From Rhynochetos jubatus (lineage: Eukaryota > Chordata > Aves > Eurypygiformes > Rhynochetidae), in NCBI GenBank assembly GCA_027574665.1, contig CM050649.1:60416150-60480149 (forward strand): 64,000 nucleotides of DNA, in the 5' to 3' direction. Below are positions 48,835 through 60,986 of the stretch, in pieces. The notes beneath the pieces were generated by a model that had not been told where the DNA came from, ran no database searches, and saw only the letters and a list, made by a program, of their open reading frames with translations. Numbering within the stretch: the stretch's first letter is position 1; every line of letters starts with the position of its first letter. Position numbers and translations under genes: made by a program.

Positions 48835-51165
48835 TTGACTTTAATACCCACTTGAATATCTTTATTACTGAGCTGAATCCCAGTCTTGTAGACAACCGAA
48901 ATTAATTGTCTGAATCTGGAATTGATTTGATCTCTGAAGGCAGTGGCAGGGAACAGGATTTAAAGCTCCTTCTTTCTGAGGAAGATAGAAGGTTAAGGAG
49001 TTTCCTAATTCAATTTTTTTATTTTTGCAAATTCTCCTTGCGAACCATATAACTACAACATTTCTTGAACACTAAGGAACACCAACCACGCTTTTAGAGT
49101 GCTAACTTGTAGTTTTCAAATGGACTCAATTCAGTTACTCCTAAGTAGAAATCTAGGGTCCCTTAAGATCTCCAGGGCAATGTCTAGATGTGTTTGGTGG
49201 CAGTTCAGCATGAATGTCTAAGGTAACCTTTAATATCCCAAATGGCAACAGGTATTTATGTGTGGGAAACTTTTCCTCTGTAAACAGGTAACATGCCATC
49301 CTCAGCATGTGCCTCCTCTGAAGAACCAGGAGGCTAATTATCACTCTGTGCATCGCTGTGTTCCTCTATTTCCCCAAGTCCCAATTATTTACAGTTTCCA
49401 TGATTCAAAAATACTGGGAGAATACCTTTTCTTGCTAGAGTCCAAGCAGAGGAAAGAATGTGCTTTTACTCTGAAAAAAGAGGAAAGTAATTTTAAACAC
49501 TGAATTTCAGGTGTGATAATTAACTACCTAATTTGTCTGAGTGAGGTGAACATCCTCTGTAGAAAACTGAATTATTGTAAGCTGAAGCCAGAAATACACT
49601 ACAGAACTAATAACAAAATATCTAATAGCCCTTAGTGAAATTTTCAAACTATGAAGATATTTCCAACCATAAAAAAAAAAAGTAAAAAGTCATATTCTTA
49701 GACTGATATTACTAAACTGTGGTTCACTGTGTATTTATGTCATTTTTACTTATATTGTAATAGCTTGCTCTTGTCTTGATCCTGTTTTAGCTGCTACCAC
49801 AGCTACAACAGGCTTCAGTCTTTCCTCTCGTATTGTCATTCATATTGGCTCTTTGGAGTATTTTCCTGCAACCTGATTGAGCTCTGTGTATGAGGACACT
49901 TGGACGACTTCTTTTAGTGGCTTTGAAATAATATTCACTTTTTAAATGACTTCATGAGAGTAAAAGAGGGGCTTAAGGAACGTAAGTGCCAGTAAGCACT
50001 TAAGCTAAGAGGGTCTTTAATAGTTTGAAATTTTCTGGATTGTTGCTTACAGCTCTACCTCTTTGGTTACTTGATTATGCCTGGTTTTCTTCAAAGAAAA
50101 CAATACAAAGCACAGAGAGGCACAGGACTGCACTGTCAATTTATTCAAATCAATAAAGTTTTGAGGAATCTGCTATGATAAGGAAAAAACAAGTTGACAC
50201 TTATTTTTAGCAGGAAGACTTTAAAATGAAAAATTGCACATTTCCAGATTTGCCTGCTTAGCAATGGATTTAGCTTTGGGGATGCCTGAAGGTCTCTTAC
50301 CTTTCACAGTATATACTTCTTCCATGGTTATACATGGAAATGAAATGAATTTACTGAAGTGGAAAAAATGGCAGGAAATTGTGTCAAACCAGCTTTGTTT
50401 AAAAGGTATAAATACTGAACTTTTAAGACACTTTTCCTCTGAACAATAGGGTATCCGTAAATTAAAATAAGAATACTAACTTTTAAGTAGTTTAATCAAA
50501 TATGTTATAGAATTTATTCTAATATACTTATTATCTCTTAAGCTGTTCAGATACATCTTCTAAAAATAATCTTAACTAAATTTAATTTATTGAACTTACT
50601 TAGCTGTAATTCATGTGGGAGTTTAGCAGTAATAAATAGTTGGAATACATAAAAAGGCTTTTATTTTGTATACATGTATGTGTATACACACACACACACA
50701 AACATATGTATGTAAATTTGTGTGGCATAAACTATGTAGATTATGTGCCAACAGCAATCTAATAGACAGTGGAAAGCTTAGCAGAGGTTCATTTACTATC
50801 TTCAAAGGTTTTCTAGTCAGTGATAGCCATCCTGAGGGTAGATTTCCACTGGAATCAGAAATAGGCAGTGCAATGTTATCCTAGGTTAGTTTACTCTGTA
50901 TTTAATACTGAGGCACTTATTCTCTAACATTTTCTTTTTCTGTTTTTTTCCACTTTTGAAGTACAATTGTTCAGAATTATTTCAAAGCTCCTTGGGTAAG
51001 TGTTCTAACATTATATGGGACCATTGAAGTCAACGAAAGTAGATTGATTGACACTTTGTGAGATCCTGTCTATATGGGTATGGTCTAAAACACCATTTTA
51101 AAATAGATTATTTTCAAAGATTATCTTCCTTTTTTGGTTAGTACCATTGCTGGGCTTTTTTTCCT
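48835..51165. other. AT-rich DNA without a supported feature
   Basis: No LINE, LTR, exon or RNA gene recognised. A short (CA)n run flanked by TATGTGTA and CATATGTA lies near 50680-50710. Confidence 0.55.
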
Positions 51166-51633
51166 TGTGGTGGGTCAGCCTTGGTCAACAGCCATACGCC
51201 CACCCAGCTGCACATTCACTCCCCCCTCCTCAATGGGAGAAGGGAAGAAAATAAGATGAGAAAACTCATGGGTTGAGATAAAGAGATTGTTTACAAATTA
51301 TTATTGTGGGTGAAACAGACTTGACTTGAGGAAAATGAATTTATTGCTGACTAAAATAGATTTGGGTGGTGAGAAACAAAGATACAAAACCAACAGATTT
51401 CCTCCCCCTTTCCGAGGCTCATCTTCCCTCTTTTATTCCAACACCTCTGCCCTCACCCAGAGGTTCAGGGATGACTGGGGTTTTACAGTCAACATACGTC
51501 AGTTTCTCTCTGCTGTTTCTCCCCTCACACTTTTCCCCTGCTCCAACATGGGTTTTCTATGGGCCACAGCTCCTTCAAGAATATCCACCTGCTCTGCTGT
51601 GGCATCCTTCATGAGCTGCAGTCCATTTAATTC
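51166..51633 (-). mobile_element. LTR of family B, 5'-truncated
   Basis: Minus-strand copy of the family at 23529-24565. The left edge TGTGGTGGGTCAGCC is the LTR 3' end on the complement. Next are GATGAGAAAACTCATGGGTT and AACAGACTTGACTTGAGGAA. Then come two units of the internal array on the complement (CCCCTGCTCCAACATGGGTT and GAATATCCACCTGCTCTGCT). The copy then stops, so about half of the LTR (its 5' side) is missing. On the minus strand AATAAA is kept at 51345-51340, unlike in the 23.5-kb copy. The 105- and 82-codon plus frames here are chance frames. Confidence 0.82.
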
Positions 51634-54600
51634 AAAATATTAATTTCTTGAACTCTGTCAAGAAAGACGTAAACCAGTCAATTATTTTGATGAAAATAAA
51701 CAAAAAATACTGCTAATATATTTAATACCTGAAAATGAATTGCCACCACTCTGAGGTGCAGTTGGCAGTTTACCCTCCTCCGCAGGAGCCTCCCAGCTCA
51801 GAGGCAGGACACAGAAGATTATCTATGTTTTCCACATGCCCTTGTTACTGCTCTTTTGAACTGCTTACAGGGAAAAGTCAGTGTCTTCTGGACTCGACAT
51901 GAATCAATATGATATATAAAAAACCTAATTTTGAAAAACCCTTTGCTTCAGACAAACTGCTGAAGTGTTCCAGAATCCATTAAGGAACCGCCACTATGAT
52001 ACAACCATACGTTTACAAGATTTTCAGACAATTGAAAAGTTAATGGAAACAAGAGTTTAAAAGAAGTGCTTTTTGAATATTTTAAAATATTCAAACATAA
52101 CATAGGTGGGAGAAGCACAGCTAATTAACATAATTTAAATAGAAATAACAGAGGATGAGATCCATCAATTAGAAAATTGATTGTGTCAATCACGCTTATT
52201 AGCTACTTGCAAATCAATACTTCTCTAGAAAGGGTACTTGCAAAAGCAGCAGTTCTGGGGTAATATGACTACAAGCTTCTTGAAGCTCCAGGGGCTTTTG
52301 TTCTGCAGAGGAGTTCTCATAGTGATATATGCAGTGTTGCTATGTGGGGATTCAGATAAGATTTTTAAGTACTTTTGCTGCTTGGATACCTATTGATTTC
52401 TGACATTTACTTTAACAAAGAGTGTGACATATGGGTTTGGTAGTATACTGCAGCTGAGATCACACTGTCTTGCATTCACTTTTAGCAGTGTAAAAGTAGT
52501 CCCATCCTTATAAGTTTCTTATGTCAGGCAGAATTTAGCTTTTAGCCACAAGGAACAAATCTGCTGCAACAGTAATCATTGAAGATCAAAATTTGAAGTC
52601 TGCATAGAGAGCAAATAGTCCTCTGTGTTCAGTTGCAGTGTAAAGATCCTGTTTATATATTCATTTATGTCCATTTATGTATCATATATATGTCTACCTT
52701 GACTACCGTGAAATTCCCCAAACTGACCATCTTTTATTTATTATCTACTTTGGTTTAGCTTCTGCTTAACTTTGTACAATTTTTCAGTGTTACACATAAT
52801 GCAAGATAAATTTCCTTAATCAAAAACATTGATAGGAATAATAAATAATTACTCTGCATAGAACTAAATATCCTTGACCACAGAATAAAATGCAGCACAG
52901 ATTTTTTTTTTCCTTCTTTTATTATTTATTTTTTTTTCTTTTGACAAATTGGCATGTTCTGAACAGGAAAACATTTCTTCATTAAAATGTCTAAACAGTT
53001 CTACTGATATGCAGTGTGTGTTTTAAAAGCAATGTTGTTGTAGAGGTAACTGTTGACCTTGTTATGCTATATACACCATGCAGCACAGTCTACAGTGTAA
53101 TTCCTAAGCCTAAATTTCCTTTGAAAAGTCATCATATTCTGAACTGGTTACGTTGCCATAAATTCCTATATTTTATCTTAGACAGTGACTGCACCAAAGG
53201 TAAGGAAATGAGACAACATCCTCCTGATTAGCCTGTAGACATCTGGAAGATAAAGAGCACATGAAAAGTAATAAATAATTGTCTGCAATTCTGTTTCTAT
53301 TTTTCTGTTCTGCACTTCATGGAAGAGTCTTTAATACTCTTTTGCTATATTTACTCTGACTTATACACCACAATATTATCTCTTGGGCCCATATTTTCTC
53401 CTATTTTGTACTCAATCCCCCAGTCCATGGCCCCAAACCCCAATCTCCATATTGAAAACCACCTCTGTTGCCAACTCCCTTCTGTTTGTATGCATGTAGG
53501 TATTGACTAATACTATATTCATACTATATTCATTTTTTATGTTATTATAAACTATCAAGGGCCTTATTAACTGTGACTTCAGGAGCTAGAAAAAACAGGA
53601 AAGAAGCCAGCAACTGAAAGTCAGTGCATTTTCTTGTATCACTGCTATGCTACTGATTCCGGCTTCTCCTGTTTCCTTGGAAACAGATACTGGACAAGTG
53701 AATACAAGGTAAGGGTTTTTAAATATTGACTTTAAAAACTGCTGCTTATTCTGTTTTCACTGGATCCTGTCCTAAGGAACAAGAATGGAAATACTTAGCA
53801 AACTACCACTGTATGGTAACTGACGCCTATCGTTACTGTAGCATGGGTACCAGAGAGATATTTGTTACCTCCTTTTGGCTTATTTGCTTACATCTTTCCA
53901 GAATACAACTGTGTGACTAAAAAGAGAGAAAGTGGATGGGAAAGCCGCCAAAGCCAACAGCAGAGAGCAAGACCTCTCTGTCACATTCAGCTGTTGTACG
54001 AGCAATGCAGTGGCAACTGTAGAAGGATTGCTCTCAGGCACTTGGAAGTATTAATTTCTAAAACACTGAATTGAAGAACATTTCAATTGTATCTTTACCA
54101 GATCCAGTATAACAATGCAAAAATATATATATATATATTTTTTTTAGTAGTACAAGGAATTAGATCCTTAAAATATGCTCTTTTGAGAATTAGATACATT
54201 TCTTTCACCTGAGAATGGTGTGACTGGGGAATGATCCATGCTCTAGTGTTTCAGCTCTGTTACTGAAATATGTATGCTTATCTGAAATGTATCTGAACAT
54301 TGATTCAACAAATCTAGATAGAGAGCTTGCAAGAACAAAATTTTTTAGCATTTTTGATTTTGATTGCAGTCAGAAATATTGGGACAGGATATTTTTTGAC
54401 ATTAAGTTTAGTCTTGGCCAGAACTAAAAATATATCCTGCAAAAAAGGGGGTAAATCTAATTAATATTATTAACCTTTCAACTATGTTTCTGCAATAAAA
54501 CATGTACATGCCAATTACGAGTTGAAGGATACCCATCTTATTGACTTCTGCTTTAAGTATGACCTTGTTAAAAGGGTGTGAAAGGGAATCACCTGGTGCT

Positions 54601-55747
54601 CTGTAGCAGACGGTTGGGTTGAAATCTCAAGGGCAATGCTTGGTAGTGCAGGACAGCTTTTTTCATTTAAGCTGTCTTAGTGGTAAGTGCAAACTCTGAT
54701 AAGTACTGTTGTTTACATGCAGTATAAGTGGCTGCTCAATTAGTGGTGTGATGACTGCGCAACTCAAAACAAAATTCAAGACTTTTAAGCTACCAGACAG
54801 CCAGTTTCTTAATCACAAGCTTTCATTCTGTAGTATCTGCTTTTCCTTACTTGTTTTTTTGGTCACTAACAAAATATGTTGTTTAGTTTTGGATAATACT
54901 GAAGAAATAGTGTGAGAAACAACAAAAGGATGAGTTAAAAGATATGAATGCAGAAATATGAGCTATGGACATTTTCTACATCATGTTTACCTTCCAGAGA
55001 GAATTGCTCAGGCTGTCAATAACAGGAAAAAGTGAGACTTTTGCTCTGACTTCTGTGCCTATGCTTAGGTTGTTACAAGATGACTCTTTGCTGAATTTTT
55101 TTTTAATACATATTTGTTTGTATTATTTTTTTCAAGTTGTTTTGGTTTTAGTCTTCTCTTTCTTTACAATGACTTCACAGTGCTAAAAATCACGAGGAGC
55201 TTAGAAAGTCAGCTCAATGTATCCATTTTAATATTCCTTAGAAAATGAAGCAAAACTTCAATGATTTAGCAGGGCTTCTAGTCAAAAAAGACAACACAGT
55301 AAAAGATCCTACATTGAAAGAAATGATGGCGTAAGAGATATATGAGACAGTGAAACAAAAACGCATTCATGACATACTAGTTGAAAAGCTTATCTGCCTG
55401 TCCTTAGAACCTTTCTTATCTCACTGTGATACCCAACACTAATGCTCAAACAAATACAACACTCAGGTATGTCTACAAACAATTACGAAAGTATGCTACA
55501 TTCTTCAGCTCTGAATGCATGAGTTATTTTGGGTTTTTCACATGCACAAGAGAAAAGTACAATCCTGGGAGACCAGCTTGTTTCATTACTTTTATCTCTG
55601 ACTGCCTGAGTATCTGTGTTAAAAAGAAACAGGTGAGCCTGACTTTTCTGGTCCCAAACTGGTGATTTGGTCACGAATATTAGCCTCTTAATCATCTATG
55701 TCACCAGTATCAGAGTTTAACAAACATCACTTTTAAATCATCAGAAT
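51634..55747. other. AT-rich DNA without a supported gene; exon-like segment at 53583-53708
   Basis: Apart from the candidate exon (separate entry), no repeat family or RNA gene is recognised. Poly-T runs at 52902-52940 and a short (AT)n at 54124-54140 are present. Confidence 0.5.
53583..53708 (+). other. Candidate exon (126 nt, open in one frame)
   Basis: A 126-nt segment is preceded by GTGACTTCAG and followed by GTAAGGG, i.e. AG|exon|GTAAGG borders. Read from its first base, all 42 codons are open and end exactly at the donor in phase 0. The translation includes ELEKTGKKPATESQC and a Cys- and aromatic-rich part (FLYHCYATDSGFSCFLG, then NRYWTSEYK). The donor is close to consensus. The acceptor has only a modest pyrimidine tract. 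A similar donor (AAAG|GTAAGG) lies 0.5 kb upstream at 53196-53205. I do not recognise the protein. A chance combination or a non-coding RNA exon remains possible. Confidence 0.22.
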
Positions 55748-55821
55748 AAAGAAAAGAAAAGAAAAGAAAAGAAAAGAAAAGAAAAGAAAAGAAAAGAAAA
55801 GAAAAGAAAAGAAAGAAAAGG
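55748..55821. repeat. (AAAAG)n microsatellite
   Basis: About 14 units of the pentanucleotide, nearly perfect, with one shortened unit near 55813. Confidence 0.96.
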
Positions 55822-57985
55822 AACCCGCACAGAAGGAAATGCTGTCAGAAAATCTTAGAAATACTTCTGACAGAAGCCTTATTAGTAAACATTCCAAAGC
55901 CCAAAGGGCCTGTAACTCTTCTGACAAAGGTTAGATGAAGACATTACCCCCTGTATTCTCACCACCTTCTGTTTCAGAAATGCTGATGCTTTCTTAAGGA
56001 CAGTTTTTCTGAACTTCAGATTTTAACCTTCATAACCAGAAGGATAATGAAAACCATGTTCTAGGTTGACCAGTGTTCTGGAGGTTAACTTTACCTTGTG
56101 CATAGACGCACTTCTCTTCCTGAAGCCATGTACTCTCTTCCAGTGTTCAGCTTCTCTGTTCCTCTTCTGAAAGAACACCCATATATTCATTAGGACAAAA
56201 AGTTAAAAGACCTGGAATCACCTTCCCTGCTCTTCTTCATTGACTTTTGGTGGCTAAATACACTGCTTCATGGTATTTCGATCCACAGACCCAGCTAAAC
56301 CTATTTTTAGTACTACTAAAATAGTACTTGCTTCAGAAAAGCAGGATTGGGTTTGATCTCTCTCTTCCCCCCCCCCCCCCGGTCTGCAAAAGCAGGCCAC
56401 TGAGCTAGAAATTGTACTTGTATGATGACAAAAAAGCATGTTTTGAATTTCATACCAGAGTCTAATAACACCTAAGACCATAAAAGCTTCAAATGAGAAA
56501 CAACAACATGCAGAAGTAATGGAAAGAGCTACAATAGCCAAATAGGACAATGTTATAATTCTCCTCAAATGAATGAATTTATTACATAAAACCAAAATCT
56601 TCAGTTTCTATTATTCTCACTGATGTAAAAGCATTAATCAAGTGTTTGATAGCTTTGGGCTTAACCACTGTGTTAATGTTTTGCCTGAGATTTAAAACCT
56701 CTATTGATATCACACAAGCTGCAGATCTGGGCATGTTTATCTGAACTAGGATGAACTTCAAAAGTGAAGGATGATTGATTAAATAGCACTGAGGCATAAT
56801 AGCTTAAAGTACACTTGTCATATTCAATGCAAATTCTGGAAAAAACCAAATAGATACTTGTCAAAACTTGTCATCTTTATGCTGTTGCATGATGATAAAA
56901 TGCACAGTGTTTTATATGTCTCTTGTCAACAGGATGTAATTAACTGTGGCTACATTTAGGTGGTGTTTTTGCTGAGAAGATCAACAGCTCCGATTCTCTC
57001 TGCAGGGAGTGTGTTTGTTTAGAAAGGTTCTTAGCTTTTCTGAAACTCTGTCATCTGGTTCTCTCCAGGGGTTTCAAAGCAATCATCCCCCTATTCCAAG
57101 GAACTAGTAACAAAACCAAAACATAGCATACCAAAAATTAACACCTGCACAAACTCACTGAAACATATTTAGGGTTTCCAGCTTGTAAAAAAAAAAACTT
57201 CTGTTAACAGCAGTTTAGTCCCAGGCTTTGTTTACAACTTACTACTCTCTAGTTTATGCTGCAGCAAAATGAATAATCTTGTGCAAGAATATGTGATGCT
57301 TACTTGAAATCTAATCAATTTGAAGTAAAAGATGCGGTTTTTTTCATTGATCTGCCTATACTAACAATATGCCTATTGAATGATAACATCCTTCTATCAA
57401 AGTAATATTTGAGCTATTTTTTTAGGACTTTAGTTATTTTTTTAGAACTGCTAATTTTTTAAAGTTCTACTTTAGTGATAATGGAGAGATAAAAAATTTG
57501 GAAGGGGGTCTTCAGACTACCCTACATTAAATGAATATTCTAACCAACTCTCTACAGAAACCTATTTTGCACCACAACGGTCATGGGAGCACAGAGAACC
57601 AAACCTTTGTGTTTAAAGTTAGCCTTTCTAAATATTGAACTCCTTTACATTTCTCCCAAGGGAACATCTCATTCACTGAAGGAAAAGCTGAAAAGAGAGG
57701 GAGTATTTTATATGAGTAGAAGAGTGCAGCTACAACACAATTTGAGGCTGACTTTTGGGCTGCTGAAAACAGTGGGACTTGTTAAGTACTGAACACTTCA
57801 TAAAATGTGTCCCTTTGACTTCCAGAATAGCAAGAGACCTTAAAAAACTGAGATTGAGATGCAGTATCTGAGAAACAGTGTTATACTCACTAAACTTTGC
57901 TCTATCATTAAAAACCTGCCAAGCCTCATATCTAGATTTCCTTTTTATTTGAAACACTTGTTAATAATCATTAGATAAATAGTAG
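55822..57985. other. No supported gene; C14 homopolymer at 56367-56380
   Basis: Fourteen consecutive C residues are the only notable repeat. Open frames of 63-113 codons have no recognisable content. A TCTCTGCAG acceptor-like site near 56996-57004 is not accompanied by a donor or clear exon. Confidence 0.5.
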
Positions 57986-58064
57986 GATGTCCCTTCCCAT
58001 GGCTTGAGGATTGGAACTAGGTGATCTTTAACGTCCCTTCCAACCCAAACCATTCTATGATTAG
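57986..58064 (+). mobile_element. CR1 LINE 3' tail remnant
   Basis: Plus-strand CR1 3' UTR end: ATGTCCCTTCCCATGGC, GGATTGGAACTAGGTGATCT, then CAACCCAAACCATTCTATGA. Only about 80 bp remain and just over one tail unit is visible. Confidence 0.9.
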
Positions 58065-59651
58065 AATTCAAAGCACTTTATTCAATACTTAAAAAATAAT
58101 TACCTGGCCACTTTCTTAAGAGACTCTGTAAATGTCATAATCCTTCCTGCTCAGCATCTTCTCTTCAAGAATCTTCAAAAGAACACTTTCATTTAACTAG
58201 AGGAGCCAAAGGCACATACAATAGGCTTTTGGAGAACTGTTTCTTATTCACATAGGATTATAATAGCTTCCCATCAAAAATGTTATTTATTAATAGAGAC
58301 TGTAGTCAACTGCAATTTGCAAGTCCCCATCAGTCACAGCAACTTGTTCTCAAGAGAATACAGGTTTCACCTAAAGCTACAGAGAATAGCTACATGTGTC
58401 TCCAGTTTTATATTTCATTGTATTCTATATGAATACTAAGGAGCTAACAATGAGTTTTATTAGTTTCCATCATTTTGCTATTGATTCTCAATTTCCTGAA
58501 GGAGTTATGCTTTGTCTTACAACTATCTTAATGTCATATAATAACACTTCTTTTTTTTTTTAAGTGCTATATTCATATTAAGAAACAGAAAGAATATAAC
58601 TGTATTCAGTTCTTCTGCAATTGCAATGAAAATTATTAATTTTTTTCTTTGCCTTTTTAATATATTTATTTCTATGCTTTTCTAATTCAGCATGACAGTG
58701 ATTAAAAAATGGCAGAACTACATTATGCCATCTTTTCAGCAGCATCTCATGCATCCCTGTTTAAGAACTCAATGTTCTTACCTCTTCTAATACACCATAC
58801 AAACCTGCCTGTTGTGCTTCTAAAACATGAAGAAAGAAACAAAAAAGAAACAGCAGGATGTTGATATTTAACAAGAGAGGGTCAAAATAGATGTCCTCAA
58901 TAGGTCAGAGTTGCTCACAATTTCTTTTTGCAAGATGATGAATTTTGGCCTAAAAAGTATTGCTTTGATCATCATACTTGAAACACCAACCTTCTGTGTA
59001 TGATCTTGGGTTGCTATTTTAATACTTTGAAAGACTGTATTTGTGGATTGACTTGATTTTTCTGGCTAAGTCTACTATTATGAAAATATGAATGCTGCAG
59101 GGGTTTGTTGTGTCAGAACAAAAGAATGAGTCATCAAATCAATACATTATAACAGCAGAAACTTATATGCAAACTGATGTTACTTAAAGAAATCTTGTAC
59201 TTACAAAATGTAGTTCTATAGCATTTATCTTATTCCATATGTAATTTGTTGGCAGGTTGTATATAGATATATATGTATTCAATTTCATATATCAGTTTGC
59301 ATAGGGACAGAACCTGTGCCTCTTTTTCTATCAATCCCAGTCTGAAACATTTATTAAATATAGGTTTAACTATGGTGCTAATGAGGTATGGATAAAAAAA
59401 ATGTGAAAGGAAGAAATTATGGCATTTTCTTTTTTATGGCTGAGAGAATACTCTTTAGGAAGTGCTGCTGATAAAAGAGAAGAAAACTGAGGTGACCTAG
59501 CTTCCCAGCAACCCAGAAGTCTCTCTTTTAATATGAGTTGCTATCTGCAGTGTTTGTGCATGCAACCTTTAATTTAAAATATAATAAAATTTTGAAAAAG
59601 TTAAACATTGGTGACAAGTAGAGTTTCAGAACTGGTCATCTTCACTTGAAT
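58065..59651. other. AT-rich DNA without a supported feature
   Basis: No repeat family, exon or RNA gene recognised. Confidence 0.55.
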
Positions 59652-59920
59652 ATCATAGAATCATAGAATGGTTTGGGTTGGAAAGGACCTTAAAGATCAT
59701 TTAGTTCCAACCCCCCTGCCACAGGCAGGGACACCCTCCGCTAGACCAAATTCCTCAAAGCCTCATCCAGCCTGGCCTTGAAGACAGACAGGGATGGGGT
59801 ATCCACAACTTCTCTGGGCAACCTGTTCCAGTGCCTCACCACCCTCTCCATGAAGATTTTTTTCCTGATATTTAATCTAAATCTCCCTGCTTTCAATTTA
59901 AACTCTTTACCCTTGTCCTG
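59652..59920 (-). mobile_element. CR1 LINE 3' fragment
   Basis: Minus-strand CR1 with the tail TCATAGAATCATAGAATGG at the left and 3' UTR (TTGGGTTGGAAAGGACCTTA). The ORF2 end reads FMERVVRHWNRLPREVV, then SLSVFKARLDEAL. It is 5'-truncated in the segment read as GKEFKLKAG, where the family has RGNGFKLKAG. Its 3' part is very close to the copy at 48401. Confidence 0.93.
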
Positions 59921-60700
59921 AAAAAATAACTGAAATGTTACTTTGAGAAATAATGAACCCAATATTCTTAAGCATTTTCTAGAGATGCACATAATCTTAT
60001 ATCTGCTCCTTTTAATATAATAAACTATACCATCACTGACACTTTATTGAACGATAGAAAACAAATGTAATTACACTCCACTTACTATGTAAATGTGAAA
60101 AACATTTCATAGACTTCCTTAGTAGAACTACAGAGATGGAGGCATGACAGAATTTTGTCATAATTTAGTATTTGCTAATATAATTGCAGATAAAATGTTA
60201 GTAATTTTTGGTTGGTTAGTTTGCTTGGGTTTGGTTTTTTTTTTTATTAAGTACTCATTCTTAACTTTTATGTTGAAATAAGTATAAAGCTGTCACGAGA
60301 ACATACAGAAGAAGAAATGAAAATGATGTTCTGTTTTGAAGCTTGATAGACAGAAACAGATACTGTAAGCTGAGTACTATACTGCAGCTCAGATGCGATC
60401 CCTGCTCTTTAAGTTGTCAGTAACACTTTGTGACATTTTTCAAAGAGAAGTAGTCCTGCCACAAACATGCTCATTTCCTGCCAAGCACCTGCAGATCACA
60501 AATGAACTCGAAAGACAGCAATCCACCCGGAGGAGTTTTTCACCTTGAAATAGACTTCACCTAGTGTCATATTGCTGAAAGATCACAATTTCCTGTGTTT
60601 TCTGGGAACTGAAGCAAAGTCACTGATTGTAGAAACAAATCAGACTTCTGCCTATGAAGATAGCTAACTGACACCATAGGTACCCTATGGGAGTGTTGAT
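59921..60700. other. AT-rich DNA without a supported feature
   Basis: No repeat family, exon or RNA gene recognised. Confidence 0.55.
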
Positions 60701-60707
60701 CTTTTTC

Positions 60708-60738
<31 letters not shown>

Positions 60739-60986
60739 TTTCTTTTTCTTTTTCTTTTTCTTTTTCTCTTTCTTTTTCTTTTTCTTTTTCTTTTTCTTTT
60801 TCTTTTTCTTTTTCTCTTTCTTTTTCTTTTTCTTTTTCTTTTTCTTTTTCTTTTTCTTTTTCTTTTTCTTTTTCTTTTTCTTTTTCTTTTTCTTTTTCTT
60901 TTTCTTTTTCTTTTTCTTTTTCTTTTTCTTTTTCTTTTTCTTTTTCTTTTTCTTTTTCTTTTTCTTTTTTTTCTTTTTCTTTTTCT
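60701..60986. repeat. (CTTTTT)n hexanucleotide array, about 286 bp
   Basis: About 46 hexamer units, a pure pyrimidine strand. Units with a T-to-C change (CTCTTT) sit at 60768 and 60816. Both ends have irregular T runs. The Phe-Ser repeat frame on the plus strand and the poly-Lys frame on the minus strand are translations of this array. Confidence 0.97.

Noticed and set aside
51326-51643. 105-codon plus frame
   Set aside because: It is antisense to the truncated LTR family B copy and follows its sequence.
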